From Paenibacillus sp. JDR-2 (lineage in GTDB: Bacteria; Bacillota; Bacilli; Paenibacillales; Paenibacillaceae), in the NCBI RefSeq assembly GCF_000023585.1, contig NC_012914.1, forward strand, positions 5,339,501 to 5,403,500: a DNA stretch of 64,000 nt. Reading direction: 5' to 3'. Both the position numbers and the translations under genes were made by a program. Under the pieces are notes generated by a model. That model was not told the origin of the DNA and did not search any database. It saw only the letters and a list, made by a program, of their open reading frames with translations. The first letter of the stretch is position 1, and each line of letters opens with the position of its first letter. Positions 9,701 through 16,165 of this stretch are shown here, piece after piece.

Positions 9701-9810
9701 AGGAGCTCGGCTTAATTAAAGGCAGAAGCAATAATCTATTTGCTCCGCAAGCGCTTATGACCCGCGCTGAAAGTGCGCAGGTTATGGGGAATTTGATTGG
9801 TCAGTTATAA
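3730..9810 (+). CDS. Giant SLH-anchored GH59 (galactocerebrosidase-like) glycoside hydrolase
   Basis: This is a 2026-residue exported protein. After a signal peptide (~1-33) a GH59 TIM-barrel covers about residues 40-520: GYGLVSANNTSRLLLDY, IKIEMGNDSNTSSGTEPS, WTQPGWV and KIIASDENTS align well with animal galactocerebrosidase. The predicted acid/base is E209 (in DYINPDRNETG, corresponding to the WNE motif) and the nucleophile E294 (in VWYSEGV). Next come a concanavalin-like lectin domain (~540-755), a beta-sandwich (~757-937), a FIVAR-like helical region (~1033-1098), an Ig-like segment, a malectin-like segment, two tandem DUF5011-like repeats (~1460-1637), a domain shared with the other SLH proteins here (~1655-1840), and an SLH triplet (1845-2026) that should bind secondary cell-wall polymer. 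The substrate is probably a beta-galactoside-containing polymer or glycoconjugate; this is inferred. A strong terminator follows. Confidence 0.88.
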   Translation: MKISNPLQKSLSFVLALVLAIPLISPAKAAAAESAPTMVTIDGDAADTNPANTFKGYGLVSANNTSRLLLDYKEEHPDQYWEMMNLLFNQDTGAGINDIKIEMGNDSNTSSGTEPSTKRSADEEANVRRGAGYIFAADAKTINPDIKVSILRWTQPGWVQPWSDGNTDPSQPATLAAYERMYKWYKDTAIAIHNTYGYDLDYINPDRNETGTPNVNFIKWFANRMRSDAEFPNYNKIKIIASDENTSLNIPTRMLADPDLMNAVDVMAYHYNMATSADYLKVNEQNQKEVWYSEGVAPQTFAKYRANSDEKFGGVASALDVAGRFIGMYTQGKRTHYMFQPAIGAFYSGAPYSSKELIGARDPWSGYYVPDVGIQTVMQFTQFAANDWMYIPDASLGVIGSRGNSEMDGNAAGAEYNRLAFVSPDKKDFSVVMVNDSDRVAEYQFDVKKNIANAGNPLQVWETRGADAGQAYDANWYKQLANLASTDNGDVYSYTLTVKPHSMVSVTSTTVNPNTGNPRTPYTRNNDIPKQSVLDVDGSNPAVLYEDDFEYADYPADSNGLSYMERRGGTPRYTADQGGAFEVYPGIGQDGSNGMKQIVYSGNKPGTWATTPFSYTVLGDERWANYETSIDFKMDQDPTHTGDNYVAIGMRHKLNGTTSDSESGYKFRIYADGTWRLIRLTATVASGTLTSFDASKWHRISIKGASQFITASLDGEVVTTYNDTASGAPLSGQVMIQTSLQQSVFDNLKVEAVNGYVPYATERVDDLDSRVTYHEGSFPWSHSISGGAGRLNRTISTSGTSILFSSTSKTESTLNRWYMVKNEGNTAAWSSNSTNAWAGETGSYASLTFNGTGISVYGQGQGTNAVVRMDVYLDDFGTGYNHDSSKRVVTSKAYANNSSSQLIYQISGLTPGVHNVKIVKTAAASGSGNYLSIEKAVVTADAADPTSFELPFTGTGFRLVGDTGAATIDVAVDDKPVGTNVAIPAATVNRTDSYSYEGLSYGPHTLKVAVKDGSFSIDAIDILGEVYGTVSKAALADFITEVSEYTEADYMPTEWGAFTAALEAAQAILADEAATQYKVDLAFNNLKDASSALKLRIQPVAVTGTYPTIVATRSDQAVTGLPNTVKVTLADGTTDADAAVHWLNNTPERFNTPYTSVQVTGEIVGGNNLSITVQVEVVPDNLVYFIDPGISDSTTTPPYNAIKALVGDALLNNTADQPSTGDTVWGHTPTDANYKYKALTGAVVATDKSQTGVYGADTINNPLGYVLPLASGDYTITSFHRDWWNNTNRTMDITLSYKDADNNVVTLPVRTGLIAGPDGTTVTYDFTLPVDSTVTYSINNTYSGNQAALISYLGVAKRVADPADVQALETAKSIIEAAEYSVFKVKANSEDEVKAWLADAIQGLDGLSATGASIDNITLDAFQAATEDTNGSFSFTVQLSKGLAKETAAYEGIIAAKDTVKPVISLNGEAVVNLPTGAEYTDAGATALDDWDGDLTGSIVTTITNDVNDGTTLDTSVAGTYTFHYNVSDAAGNAADEVTRSVIVSEDPDTVKPVITLLGDATVNLANGASYTDAGATASDDRDGDISDQIITTITNNINDGTTLDTSVAGNYTFHYNVSDAAGNAADEVTRTVIVAERVQPPVVTNPTPSEPTVPATTQVLTSGDLQNAVSGTITVTVANGKNTVQFPSNVIQLVGDNTLKLVMDGMTLSFTKDDLAGIMGAVTGAKAAGAKISFTAVKVPNGEVNSLINNQEVNSTVKLTTASTVYDFRLSVIAADGTIVPVSTFDEPLKLTFTVDPNANPDLLGVYYIAADGALQYVGGTLADGVMTAYVKHFSQYAVLEYDKSFTDVSPAFWAHDIIQQIAAKHIITGVSDTLFNPEDNVTRAEFTAMIARALGLEEVDGSAIFLDVKADAWYAGYIGAVSKAGIVMGRSSIAFAPNDAITREEMAVMAVRAYEYVKGKQAEVEKDIASFADKSSISAWAQDAASLAQELGLIKGRSNNLFAPQALMTRAESAQVMGNLIGQL

Positions 9811-9815
9811 AACTA

Positions 9816-9855
9816 AAAACAGAAGCCATTTCCTTGAGGAAATGGCTTCTGTTTT
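9816..9855 (+). terminator. Strong intrinsic terminator after the GH59 gene
   Basis: The arms 9816-9833 and 9838-9855 are perfect 18-bp complements around a TTGA loop, starting with AAAA and ending with TTTT. It lies 5 nt after the stop codon. Confidence 0.9.
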
Positions 9856-9979
9856 GCAATAATATACTACGTTATTCTAATAAAATCTCCGATAATTCAT
9901 ACAAGTATGTCTAACATCTCTCATGAAATATAATATAATAAAAAAAGAACATATGTTCTCATTTTATATAAGGAGTGTG

Positions 9980-10423
9980 TTGGATATTAATAAGACCAAT
10001 CTTAAAAGCAATTTTATGGGGAGGGTAAAAAGTAAAAACACTAAATTAGAACAATCCGTATCTAAGGCTCTCTGGAGAAAAGGTTTTAGATTTCGGAAAA
10101 ATGTTCTTTCATTGTACGGCAGACCTGATATAGCGGTAAAAAAGTATAAATTAGTCATTTTTATTGATTCTTGTTTCTGGCATGGATGTGAACGGCATTT
10201 TAAGCTGCCATCTAAGAATTCGGATTACTGGATGAATAAAATCAGCCGTAACCGAGAGAGAGATTTAGAAGTTACCCAGTATTACGTCGATAATAATTGG
10301 ATTTTGATTAGAATATGGGAGCATGATCTCAAAGCTAATTTTGAAATAGTTATTATTAAACTATGCATAAAAATTTTGAGAGCTAGATTTAGACATCTCA
10401 ATAAAAATCCCAAAACAAAATAA
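9980..10423 (+). CDS. vsr: Very short patch repair (Vsr) endonuclease, orphan
   Basis: Vsr nicks beside T:G mismatches created by deamination of 5-methylcytosine. The protein shows the family signature in order: MGRVKSKNTKLEQSVSKALW, GFRFRKNV, YGRPDIAVKKYKLVIFIDSC, FWHGCERHF, and W..KI..NRERD near the C-terminal third, followed by WILIRIWEHD. I choose the TTG at 9980, which has AGGAG 4 nt upstream and gives 147 residues, the family's usual length; an ATG at 9923 would add 19 residues but has no ribosome site. The gene is much more AT-rich than its neighbours and no cytosine methyltransferase lies nearby. Both facts point to recent acquisition or to loss of the partner. Confidence 0.88.
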   Translation: MDINKTNLKSNFMGRVKSKNTKLEQSVSKALWRKGFRFRKNVLSLYGRPDIAVKKYKLVIFIDSCFWHGCERHFKLPSKNSDYWMNKISRNRERDLEVTQYYVDNNWILIRIWEHDLKANFEIVIIKLCIKILRARFRHLNKNPKTK

Positions 10424-10498
10424 TACTCCCGATTTTAGAAGCTACTTTATTTGTAACATAATCACCAAAACTATTAAAACTAGGCTAACTAATTTTCA

Positions 10499-11737
10499 TT
10501 AATCCTTATAAGGATCAAACTCATCCGCTCCAGCCATACAAACACCAATCGGCTTCAGCACATTCATGATCTCAATCGTCTCAACATGAGCATCCAGTAC
10601 TTCTTGAAGCTTCCGGTAAACAAACGGACTCTCGTCTGTCCCTGCCCCGCGCAATTCAACACCATAATTCCGCACTGCATCCTTCATTTGCTCAATTGTA
10701 ATTTGACCGCCGCTTCGAGTTCGGGTTTTCCAGTTCATTTTACCTGCCGCTTGCGTCCGGCTCATAACTCTTCCCGCCCCATGCACTGTACTATAGAAGG
10801 AATCCTTGTTCTCTATGCTGTCCTTTCCTTTTACAATGACGGAGATGTCCCCCATGCTCCCACCGATAAAACCAACCTGACCTGGCGCAGATGGCGTTGC
10901 GCCTTTTCTAACGACAACGACTTCTTTTCCATTATGGATCTCTTTCCAAGCATAGTTGTGATGATTATGGACTTCGAGGTCCGCATCGGCCCCTAGAATG
11001 GACAAGACTTGTTGTATAACATAATCTCGACCTGCGTACGCATAACGCCCTGCCAACTTCATCGCCCTATAATACATATCGCCAAGTTCACTTTTCAGTT
11101 CAAGTAATACAGGAGGTTGATCCATTTTCTCGCCGGGAGCTTTCCCAAAAAATTCTCTTCCTGCTGCGAGGTTTATAAAACCACTTGCTGTCTTGTGACC
11201 AAATCCACGGCTACCGAAATGATTAGCAATCCAGAGACGCCCCGTTCCCTCTTCTTCAAATAAATCTACGTAATGGTTACCACTGCCGACTGTACCTAGC
11301 TGATTGTGAGCAAGTGCTTTCAGCTTGTCATGTTCCTGTTTACCAACAGTTAGGTATGCAGCCCAATCTGGATCATCAAAGAGGTCATGGTCTACCTTCT
11401 CGTTATTGACTCGCCCTACACCGAAGGAAATTCTACGAGCTATCGAATCCATTATTTTCATTAATATAGGCCTAATATCGGCTGCCAATAAATTGGTCCG
11501 CACCGCTTTATTCCCACATGCAATATCGTAACCAACACCTGAAGGGGAAATTTGTCCGTCATATACAACAACTCCGCCAATCGGCTGACTGTACCCTTTA
11601 TGATGATCCGCCATAAGAAGAGTTTGAACAACATTCCCATGCTCTGCGCATGTTTTCGCTTGCGCCAATGCTCCACTTTCAGGTGCACCCCAGACACGTA
11701 CGCCGTCTATTGTTTGATATGCTATACAATCGCTCAA
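10499..11737 (-). CDS. RtcB-family RNA ligase
   Basis: The 412-residue cytoplasmic protein carries the RtcB metal-binding and guanylylation landmarks: YDIACGNK with C74, GSGNHYVDLF with H155, ANHFGSRGFGH with H173, EVHNHHNYAW with H257, and STVHGAGRVMSR with H319, which corresponds to the histidine that is guanylylated in E. coli RtcB. RtcB enzymes join 2',3'-cyclic phosphate and 5'-OH RNA ends using GTP and Mn2+. The length resembles the short bacterial branch. The start is unusual: an in-frame TGA lies two codons upstream, and the only near start is a TTG at 11737 that abuts AGGAG without a spacer. The next gene on the other side (vsr) converges on it. Confidence 0.88.
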   Translation of the reverse strand: MSDCIAYQTIDGVRVWGAPESGALAQAKTCAEHGNVVQTLLMADHHKGYSQPIGGVVVYDGQISPSGVGYDIACGNKAVRTNLLAADIRPILMKIMDSIARRISFGVGRVNNEKVDHDLFDDPDWAAYLTVGKQEHDKLKALAHNQLGTVGSGNHYVDLFEEEGTGRLWIANHFGSRGFGHKTASGFINLAAGREFFGKAPGEKMDQPPVLLELKSELGDMYYRAMKLAGRYAYAGRDYVIQQVLSILGADADLEVHNHHNYAWKEIHNGKEVVVVRKGATPSAPGQVGFIGGSMGDISVIVKGKDSIENKDSFYSTVHGAGRVMSRTQAAGKMNWKTRTRSGGQITIEQMKDAVRNYGVELRGAGTDESPFVYRKLQEVLDAHVETIEIMNVLKPIGVCMAGADEFDPYKD

Positions 11738-11844
11738 CTCCTGTCATAAGATTGATTAAGCTTAGTATATAAAATCCATTCTCCCGAACAACAGGGTGAA
11801 AGTATTACGATGCAAGAAAATACCTACGGCATCCTCTCAAAACA

Positions 11845-11873
11845 AAAACTCGCCCAACACTCGAGCGAGTTTT
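11845..11873 (-). terminator. Intrinsic terminator after the GH4 gene
   Basis: AAAACTCGC (11845-11853) and GCGAGTTTT (11865-11873) form a 9-bp stem; on the minus strand the stem is followed by TTTGTTTT. It lies 10 nt after the GH4 stop codon. Confidence 0.8.
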
Positions 11874-11883
11874 CGTATATTTA

Positions 11884-13392
11884 TCAAACCCCGGCCGCAG
11901 GCCGCTCCTTCGCCTTATCCGACTCAATCGCGTTGCGAGTCGCCGCTTCCCGATCCTGGCTGAGCTCCTCGACCGACTTCGTCTTCAGGCGCGCAGCGCC
12001 CTGATAATTCTCCCGCGTTGGCAACAGGTTACCACTTGCCAACCGCTCCTCCGCTGCCGCAATGGCTTCCGTATACTGCGGCAGCCACTTCGCCTGCGCG
12101 ACGAGCAACTCGTCGACCATCTGCCAAATCTCCTTCGGGTTGCACACCGCGCCGGTGAGCGGGTCCATCATCATCGCTTGGCGGAGCAGCTTGTCGTCGC
12201 CGTGGACGGCGGCTTCTACGGCCATGCGTTGGACGGAGATGCTGACGTTGCAGACGGCTGCTGGGCCGAGCGGCAGGTCGCCGACTACCGGCATGTTGAT
12301 GCCGTTTCGGTCGACATAGCCCGGCGCTTCGATAATCGCATCGTCCGGCAGGTTGGTGATGACGCCGTTATTCACGACGTTGAAGTGACCGCGGTAGACT
12401 CGGCCTGTCTCGAGGCCTTCAATAATGTAAGAACCATGCTCTTCGCCGCGGTTCTCAGCCGTGTACTTGAACGGCTCTGCCTTCATCCAGTTCGGGAAGT
12501 CGGTCTCGAACCAGTTGCGGCCTTCGGTGCAGACGCGCAGGTAACCGCCGGTCTCGCCGTTGATCCATACGCCAAGGTCAATCCAGTCCTTGATCTCATC
12601 GGCGCGTTTGCGGTACCACGGCACGTATTCGCTCAAGTGACCGTTGGATTCGGTGGAGTAGTAACCGAAGCGGCGCAGCATGTCGATGCGGACCTTTTCG
12701 GTCTGAGCGAATTCCGGTACCGATTCAAATGCCTCCAAGAGATCACCCGTACGGTCTACGCCATCCGTCTTAACCGAGATATACCACGTCTGATGGTTAA
12801 TGCCCGCGCAGATGATGTCAACGTCCTTCTTCTCACGACCGAGCGCACGAGCGATTTGGTGATGGCCGCCTTGTACGCCATGGCAGAGGCCGATGGTACG
12901 TACACCGCCGTACTTGTTGCAAGCCCAAGTCAGCATAGCCATCGGGTTCGCATAGTTAAGGAGCAGCGCATTCGGCTCCGCCACCTCGCGGATGTCCTTG
13001 CAGATGTTCAGCATCTCGGCAATGCCACGCTGGCCGTACATGATGCCGCCTGCACAGAGGGTATCGCCGACGCATTGGTCGATTCCGTATTTGAGCGGAA
13101 TGTCGATATCGTACTGGAATGCTTCAAGTCCGCCAATCCGCACCACGCAGAAGACGTATCGCGCATCCTTAAGCGCCTCTCTGCGGTTGGTTGTGGCTTG
13201 AATCTCGATGGACAAGCCATTTTCGTTGATGTCTCTTTGGACCAGCTGCGTAACCATGTCGAGATTATGTTCGTTAATGTCTGTAAAAGCAACCTGGATA
13301 TCCTTGAACTCTGGCACGGCAAGCAAGTCTCTCATCAAGCCGCGTGTGAACCCGATACTTCCCGCACCTACAAACGCCACCTTAAAACTCAT
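11884..13392 (-). CDS. GH4 family alpha-galactosidase/alpha-glucosidase (NAD- and metal-dependent)
   Basis: GH4 enzymes split glycosides by a redox mechanism with NAD and a divalent metal, in the cytoplasm. With the ATG at 13392 (AGGAGG 8 nt upstream) the protein has 502 residues; an earlier in-frame start exists but lacks a ribosome site. The Rossmann motif VAFVGAGSIGF is at residues 5-15, NYANPMAML at 146-154, and the metal-binding C170 and H200 lie in GLCHGVQGG and GINHQTWY. The sequence is of the MelA-like alpha-galactosidase/alpha-glucosidase type; the exact sugar cannot be read from the sequence, and alpha-glucuronide is an alternative. The AraC regulator gene is directly upstream on the same strand, with an inverted repeat in the gap. 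Confidence 0.87.
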   Translation of the reverse strand: MSFKVAFVGAGSIGFTRGLMRDLLAVPEFKDIQVAFTDINEHNLDMVTQLVQRDINENGLSIEIQATTNRREALKDARYVFCVVRIGGLEAFQYDIDIPLKYGIDQCVGDTLCAGGIMYGQRGIAEMLNICKDIREVAEPNALLLNYANPMAMLTWACNKYGGVRTIGLCHGVQGGHHQIARALGREKKDVDIICAGINHQTWYISVKTDGVDRTGDLLEAFESVPEFAQTEKVRIDMLRRFGYYSTESNGHLSEYVPWYRKRADEIKDWIDLGVWINGETGGYLRVCTEGRNWFETDFPNWMKAEPFKYTAENRGEEHGSYIIEGLETGRVYRGHFNVVNNGVITNLPDDAIIEAPGYVDRNGINMPVVGDLPLGPAAVCNVSISVQRMAVEAAVHGDDKLLRQAMMMDPLTGAVCNPKEIWQMVDELLVAQAKWLPQYTEAIAAAEERLASGNLLPTRENYQGAARLKTKSVEELSQDREAATRNAIESDKAKERPAAGV

Positions 13393-13414
13393 AAAAAACG
13401 CCTCCTCTTCGCCT

Positions 13415-13443
13415 ATAAGGGTGTTGTCTTTCGTTACCCTTAT
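13415..13443. promoter_or_regulatory. 8-bp inverted repeat ahead of the GH4 gene, candidate operator
   Basis: ATAAGGGT (13415-13422) and ACCCTTAT (13436-13443) are perfect complements 13 nt apart, in the 99-bp gap between the AraC gene and the GH4 gene. There is no T run, so a terminator is unlikely. On the minus strand TGCTAGAAT just upstream resembles an extended -10. It could be a binding site for the AraC regulator; this is inferred. Confidence 0.35.
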
Positions 13444-13491
13444 TCTAGCAGGCGGAAAAAGAAGGCGTTTCCACATTCGCAACAGCTTGCG

Positions 13492-14421
13492 TTAGATGTT
13501 GTCAACTATTTCAACTTCATAATCGGTCCAGCTGGAGATCGTATTCTTGGATTTGCGGTATTCGGCAGGCGATATGCCTGTCATTTTCTTGAACAGCATG
13601 CTAAAATATTGGCGGCTGTTCAGCCCGATATGATCCGCCACCTCGATGATGGGCACATCCGTCCGGGCGAGCAGCATTTTGGCTTTATCCATACGCAAGT
13701 CCACCAGATATTCATTGATGGTCTTGTTCATATTCGATTTGAAAATACGCTGGAGATAGACGGGATGCAGATTAACCGCAGCCGCAATATCCTTGGCTTG
13801 AATCGCCGTATCGTAATATTGATGAATGTATTCCGTTGCTTGCCGCACGTAATGATGGATCTGGCGCTCCGTGCTATTTTTCGCCTCAACGGCAACCAGC
13901 CTTCCAACTCGGACGAGCAGCTGGGACATCAGAAGATTGGTCATCATCTCGCGGCCTTGCTCCTTGCCTTCGCCGCCAAGATCCAACTCGAATACAAGAT
14001 TCCGCAGGTTCACCTGAATATCTTCATAGTCTCTCAGCACAATGGTATCAAGCCGCTGCTCCAAGAGCTTGGAGAACATCGGATTATGATTGGCCAGCTG
14101 GTTCATCGAGGGATAGATGCCATCGCAGGGCTGAAAACCAAACTCTACGTTCAGCATCCGGCACGGACTCCCGCTCTCGACGATGAGTCTATGCGGCACG
14201 CCGGCATCCAGCATAATAAGATCGCCTTTGCGCATCGCGATAACGTCCTTATTCGTCTCCACCGTGCAGTTTCCGGAAATGACGTACATGAACTCCGTCC
14301 AGTCGTGCTGATGGAAGCCCATATGGAAATCCTCCCACTGCTTGTAGTAATACGCCATGATCTTGGGCCGGAAATCCCCGGATTCTCTCCATTTCACCTC
14401 ATAAAAGCTGTTCGTATTCAT
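13492..14421 (-). CDS. AraC-family transcriptional regulator with cupin sensor domain
   Basis: The 309-residue protein has an N-terminal cupin-like ligand domain (FHMGFHQHDWTEFMYVISGN, MRKGDLIMLDAGVPHRL, ~residues 30-95) and a C-terminal pair of AraC helix-turn-helices (~205-300: IHQYYDTAIQAKDIAAAVNL, HPVYLQRIFK, IEVADHIGLNSRQYFSMLFK, GISPAEYRK). Such proteins usually activate sugar-use genes when the sugar binds the cupin. The GH4 glycosidase gene lies 99 bp downstream on the same strand and is the most likely target. AAAGGTGG precedes the ATG at normal spacing. Confidence 0.92.
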   Translation of the reverse strand: MNTNSFYEVKWRESGDFRPKIMAYYYKQWEDFHMGFHQHDWTEFMYVISGNCTVETNKDVIAMRKGDLIMLDAGVPHRLIVESGSPCRMLNVEFGFQPCDGIYPSMNQLANHNPMFSKLLEQRLDTIVLRDYEDIQVNLRNLVFELDLGGEGKEQGREMMTNLLMSQLLVRVGRLVAVEAKNSTERQIHHYVRQATEYIHQYYDTAIQAKDIAAAVNLHPVYLQRIFKSNMNKTINEYLVDLRMDKAKMLLARTDVPIIEVADHIGLNSRQYFSMLFKKMTGISPAEYRKSKNTISSWTDYEVEIVDNI

Positions 14422-14485
14422 GCTTTTCCCACCTTTGCAACCGGTATAGCCTCTAAAGTCAGCATATACCTGCCGGCAAGGAAGG

Positions 14486-14965
14486 TCAACGCTCCCCGGT
14501 CTCCTCGCCCCATTGCTCCGGATATATTACAAAGTACCTGGTCCCCGGCTTCACGGTATAATGCTCGGTTTTAATGCCGTACAGCTTCAAGCGTTCCTTC
14601 AATCTTCGATAGTAGCTGTCGAGTCTGCCTCTATCCTTCTTGTTGCCGGGCTCAAGCTCCTGATGGTACCTGGCCGTAAAGATCATCTCGGAGGTACAGG
14701 ACAACCCTTCGGTAACCATTCGGAATAACACGCAGACATCACCGGCAGACAGCTCCATGGCCTCGCCTCTCGCAAGCCACTCCTCTTTGCTAAAGTCCAA
14801 ATATAGATCATAATACATCGGACGATGCTGATCATACACCTGCTGGAGCTGCTGCGCCGTCTCGGCCTCTTCCCAGCCGTCCGCATCCGAATGGATGTAG
14901 GCTAACACCTCTGTTGGCCTTGCCTCTATCGTTTCTCTCCCGCATCTCTCTTCCGTCACGTTCAT
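14486..14965 (-). CDS. Hypothetical protein, 159 residues
   Basis: I do not recognise this protein. It is acidic to neutral, without signal peptide or membrane segment. It contains a tryptophan/tyrosine-rich middle (MYYDLYLDFSKEEWLARGEA), a paired cysteine region, and a C-terminal part (SYYRRLKERLKLYGIKTEHY, YFVIYPEQW) that suggests an alpha/beta fold. GGGGGAAG precedes the ATG at 14965 by 7 nt, which supports a real gene. It ends 64 nt before the AraC regulator gene on the same strand and may share its transcript. Confidence 0.6.
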   Translation of the reverse strand: MNVTEERCGRETIEARPTEVLAYIHSDADGWEEAETAQQLQQVYDQHRPMYYDLYLDFSKEEWLARGEAMELSAGDVCVLFRMVTEGLSCTSEMIFTARYHQELEPGNKKDRGRLDSYYRRLKERLKLYGIKTEHYTVKPGTRYFVIYPEQWGEETGER

Positions 14966-15015
14966 GTTGCCGCTTCCCCCTAGCCTCTCCCGACTAACTC
15001 ATCTTCCGATGCAAA

Positions 15016-15040
15016 TACCCCGCTAACCATAAGCGAGGTA
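15016..15040 (-). terminator. Hairpin terminator after the YkvA-like gene
   Basis: On the minus strand TACCTCGCT and AGCGGGGTA pair (with G:U pairs) around a 7-nt loop, followed by TTTGC. It lies about 20 nt after the stop codon. Confidence 0.5.
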
Positions 15041-15058
15041 CTTTCTAATATTTAACAC

Positions 15059-15601
15059 TTATTTCGCAAAAAAAGTTGCAGCCTTATCCCGGTGCTCGTC
15101 CGTAATATGCGAGCTGATGGCCTTATAAGCGACAAAGATCGCGGTAGCGTCATCCCCGTATCCGATAACCGGGAAAATATCCGGTACAAGGTCGATCGGA
15201 AGTATCCAGTAAGCTAGCGCGCTGATTGCGGTAACTTTTACTTTTACCGGAGTATTGGGGTCCATCGCGCAATAGTACATCGCCACCGCTTCATGGGAAA
15301 AAGGCACCTTGCCCGCGTATTTTCTCACCTTGGACCAGAAGCCTTTGTTTACGTATTTCACTTGCTCCTCGTAGTCGCCAATCTTGGCGGCCCAGGAGTC
15401 GGTATCGACTTCTTCCTCCTGCCTTTCCGAAGGAGGCGATTCTACGCTGCTTGCAATCTCCTCATCCGACAAGTCGGCCGGAATAACCTCCTCTTGAATG
15501 AATCTTTCGTGGCACGCTTCGCATTTGGCCTGCCTGAGCTTCAAAGCTTCAACCTGATTTTTGTGCCCGCAATTTGGACATTCAACCGTAATTTCCGACA
15601 T
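15059..15601 (-). CDS. YkvA/DUF1232 membrane-associated protein with N-terminal zinc ribbon
   Basis: The 180-residue protein starts with a four-cysteine zinc ribbon (CPNCGHKN...CEACHERF, residues 9-33), followed by an acidic linker and a DUF1232 domain at ~105-165. The DUF1232 core YWILPIDLVPDIFPVIGYGDD is clear; in this family it forms a short hydrophobic hairpin. The function of the family is not known. Ribosome-site quality is moderate (GGAGGG before the ATG at 15601). It is monocistronic, with a terminator downstream and divergent tlp upstream. Confidence 0.85.
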   Translation of the reverse strand: MSEITVECPNCGHKNQVEALKLRQAKCEACHERFIQEEVIPADLSDEEIASSVESPPSERQEEEVDTDSWAAKIGDYEEQVKYVNKGFWSKVRKYAGKVPFSHEAVAMYYCAMDPNTPVKVKVTAISALAYWILPIDLVPDIFPVIGYGDDATAIFVAYKAISSHITDEHRDKAATFFAK

Positions 15602-15832
15602 AGAGAGCCACCCTCCTATTTGAAAAAAGTTCTATATTCGCTTCCCGATATACAGCTGGATTGGTGTAAGCAGAGCTAAACAAGCCCTCTTATATAATTA
15701 AACAGAAAAACCAATCTTTAGACAATTAACTTTAGTTTATTTTTGCATAAAAAATCCAGTCTTTGGGCCACAATAGCTGTTGGGTGCTAAGCCGTGCCCG
15801 ACTACCAACACGAATAAGGGGGAAATATCCGT

Positions 15833-16045
15833 ATGGCAAAGCCGGACAATCGGACGGATAACGCAGAACATCTGCAAGAGCACATTGCGAACACGCAGCA
15901 GAACATCCAGGAGACTGAACAGTATTTGAGCGAGTTCAGCTCGGAGATCAGCGGCACGCAGCAAAACGAGCTGGAAGAGAAGAACGAGCGCCGCAGAGAA
16001 AGCGTTACGGAATTCGAAGAAGAGCTCTCAGACGAAGAGGGCTAA
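15833..16045 (+). CDS. tlp: Small acid-soluble spore protein Tlp
   Basis: The 70-residue, highly charged protein matches Tlp throughout: MAKPDNRTDNAEHLQEHI at the N-terminus and the conserved EEKNERRRESVTEFEEEL at the C-terminus. Tlp is packed in the core of dormant spores of bacilli, so the host sporulates. AAGGGGGA lies ~11 nt before the ATG. A sigma-G-like pair (TGCATA at 15744-15749 and CACAATA at 15769-15775) is present, but its 19-nt spacing is a little long, so this promoter is only tentative. A strong terminator follows. Confidence 0.92.
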   Translation: MAKPDNRTDNAEHLQEHIANTQQNIQETEQYLSEFSSEISGTQQNELEEKNERRRESVTEFEEELSDEEG

Positions 16046-16058
16046 ACAGTTAGGCCAG

Positions 16059-16094
16059 AGAAGACTTCCGCATTCGGCGGAAGTCTTCTTTTTC
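16059..16094 (+). terminator. Strong intrinsic terminator after tlp
   Basis: AGAAGACTTCCGC (16059-16071) and GCGGAAGTCTTCT (16077-16089) form a 13-bp stem with a 5-nt loop, followed by TTTTTC. Confidence 0.9.
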
Positions 16095-16165
16095 ATGTTC
16101 GCAACCTATGCTATACTGTCGCTAATTAGCTGTGAATCACGCACTCGACAAAGGAGCAGGCCCTA

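Noticed and set aside
12178..14574. A 798-codon plus-strand frame opposite the GH4 and AraC genes
   Set aside because: It spans two real minus-strand genes and the gap between them, without a ribosome site or recognisable domain, so it is a shadow.
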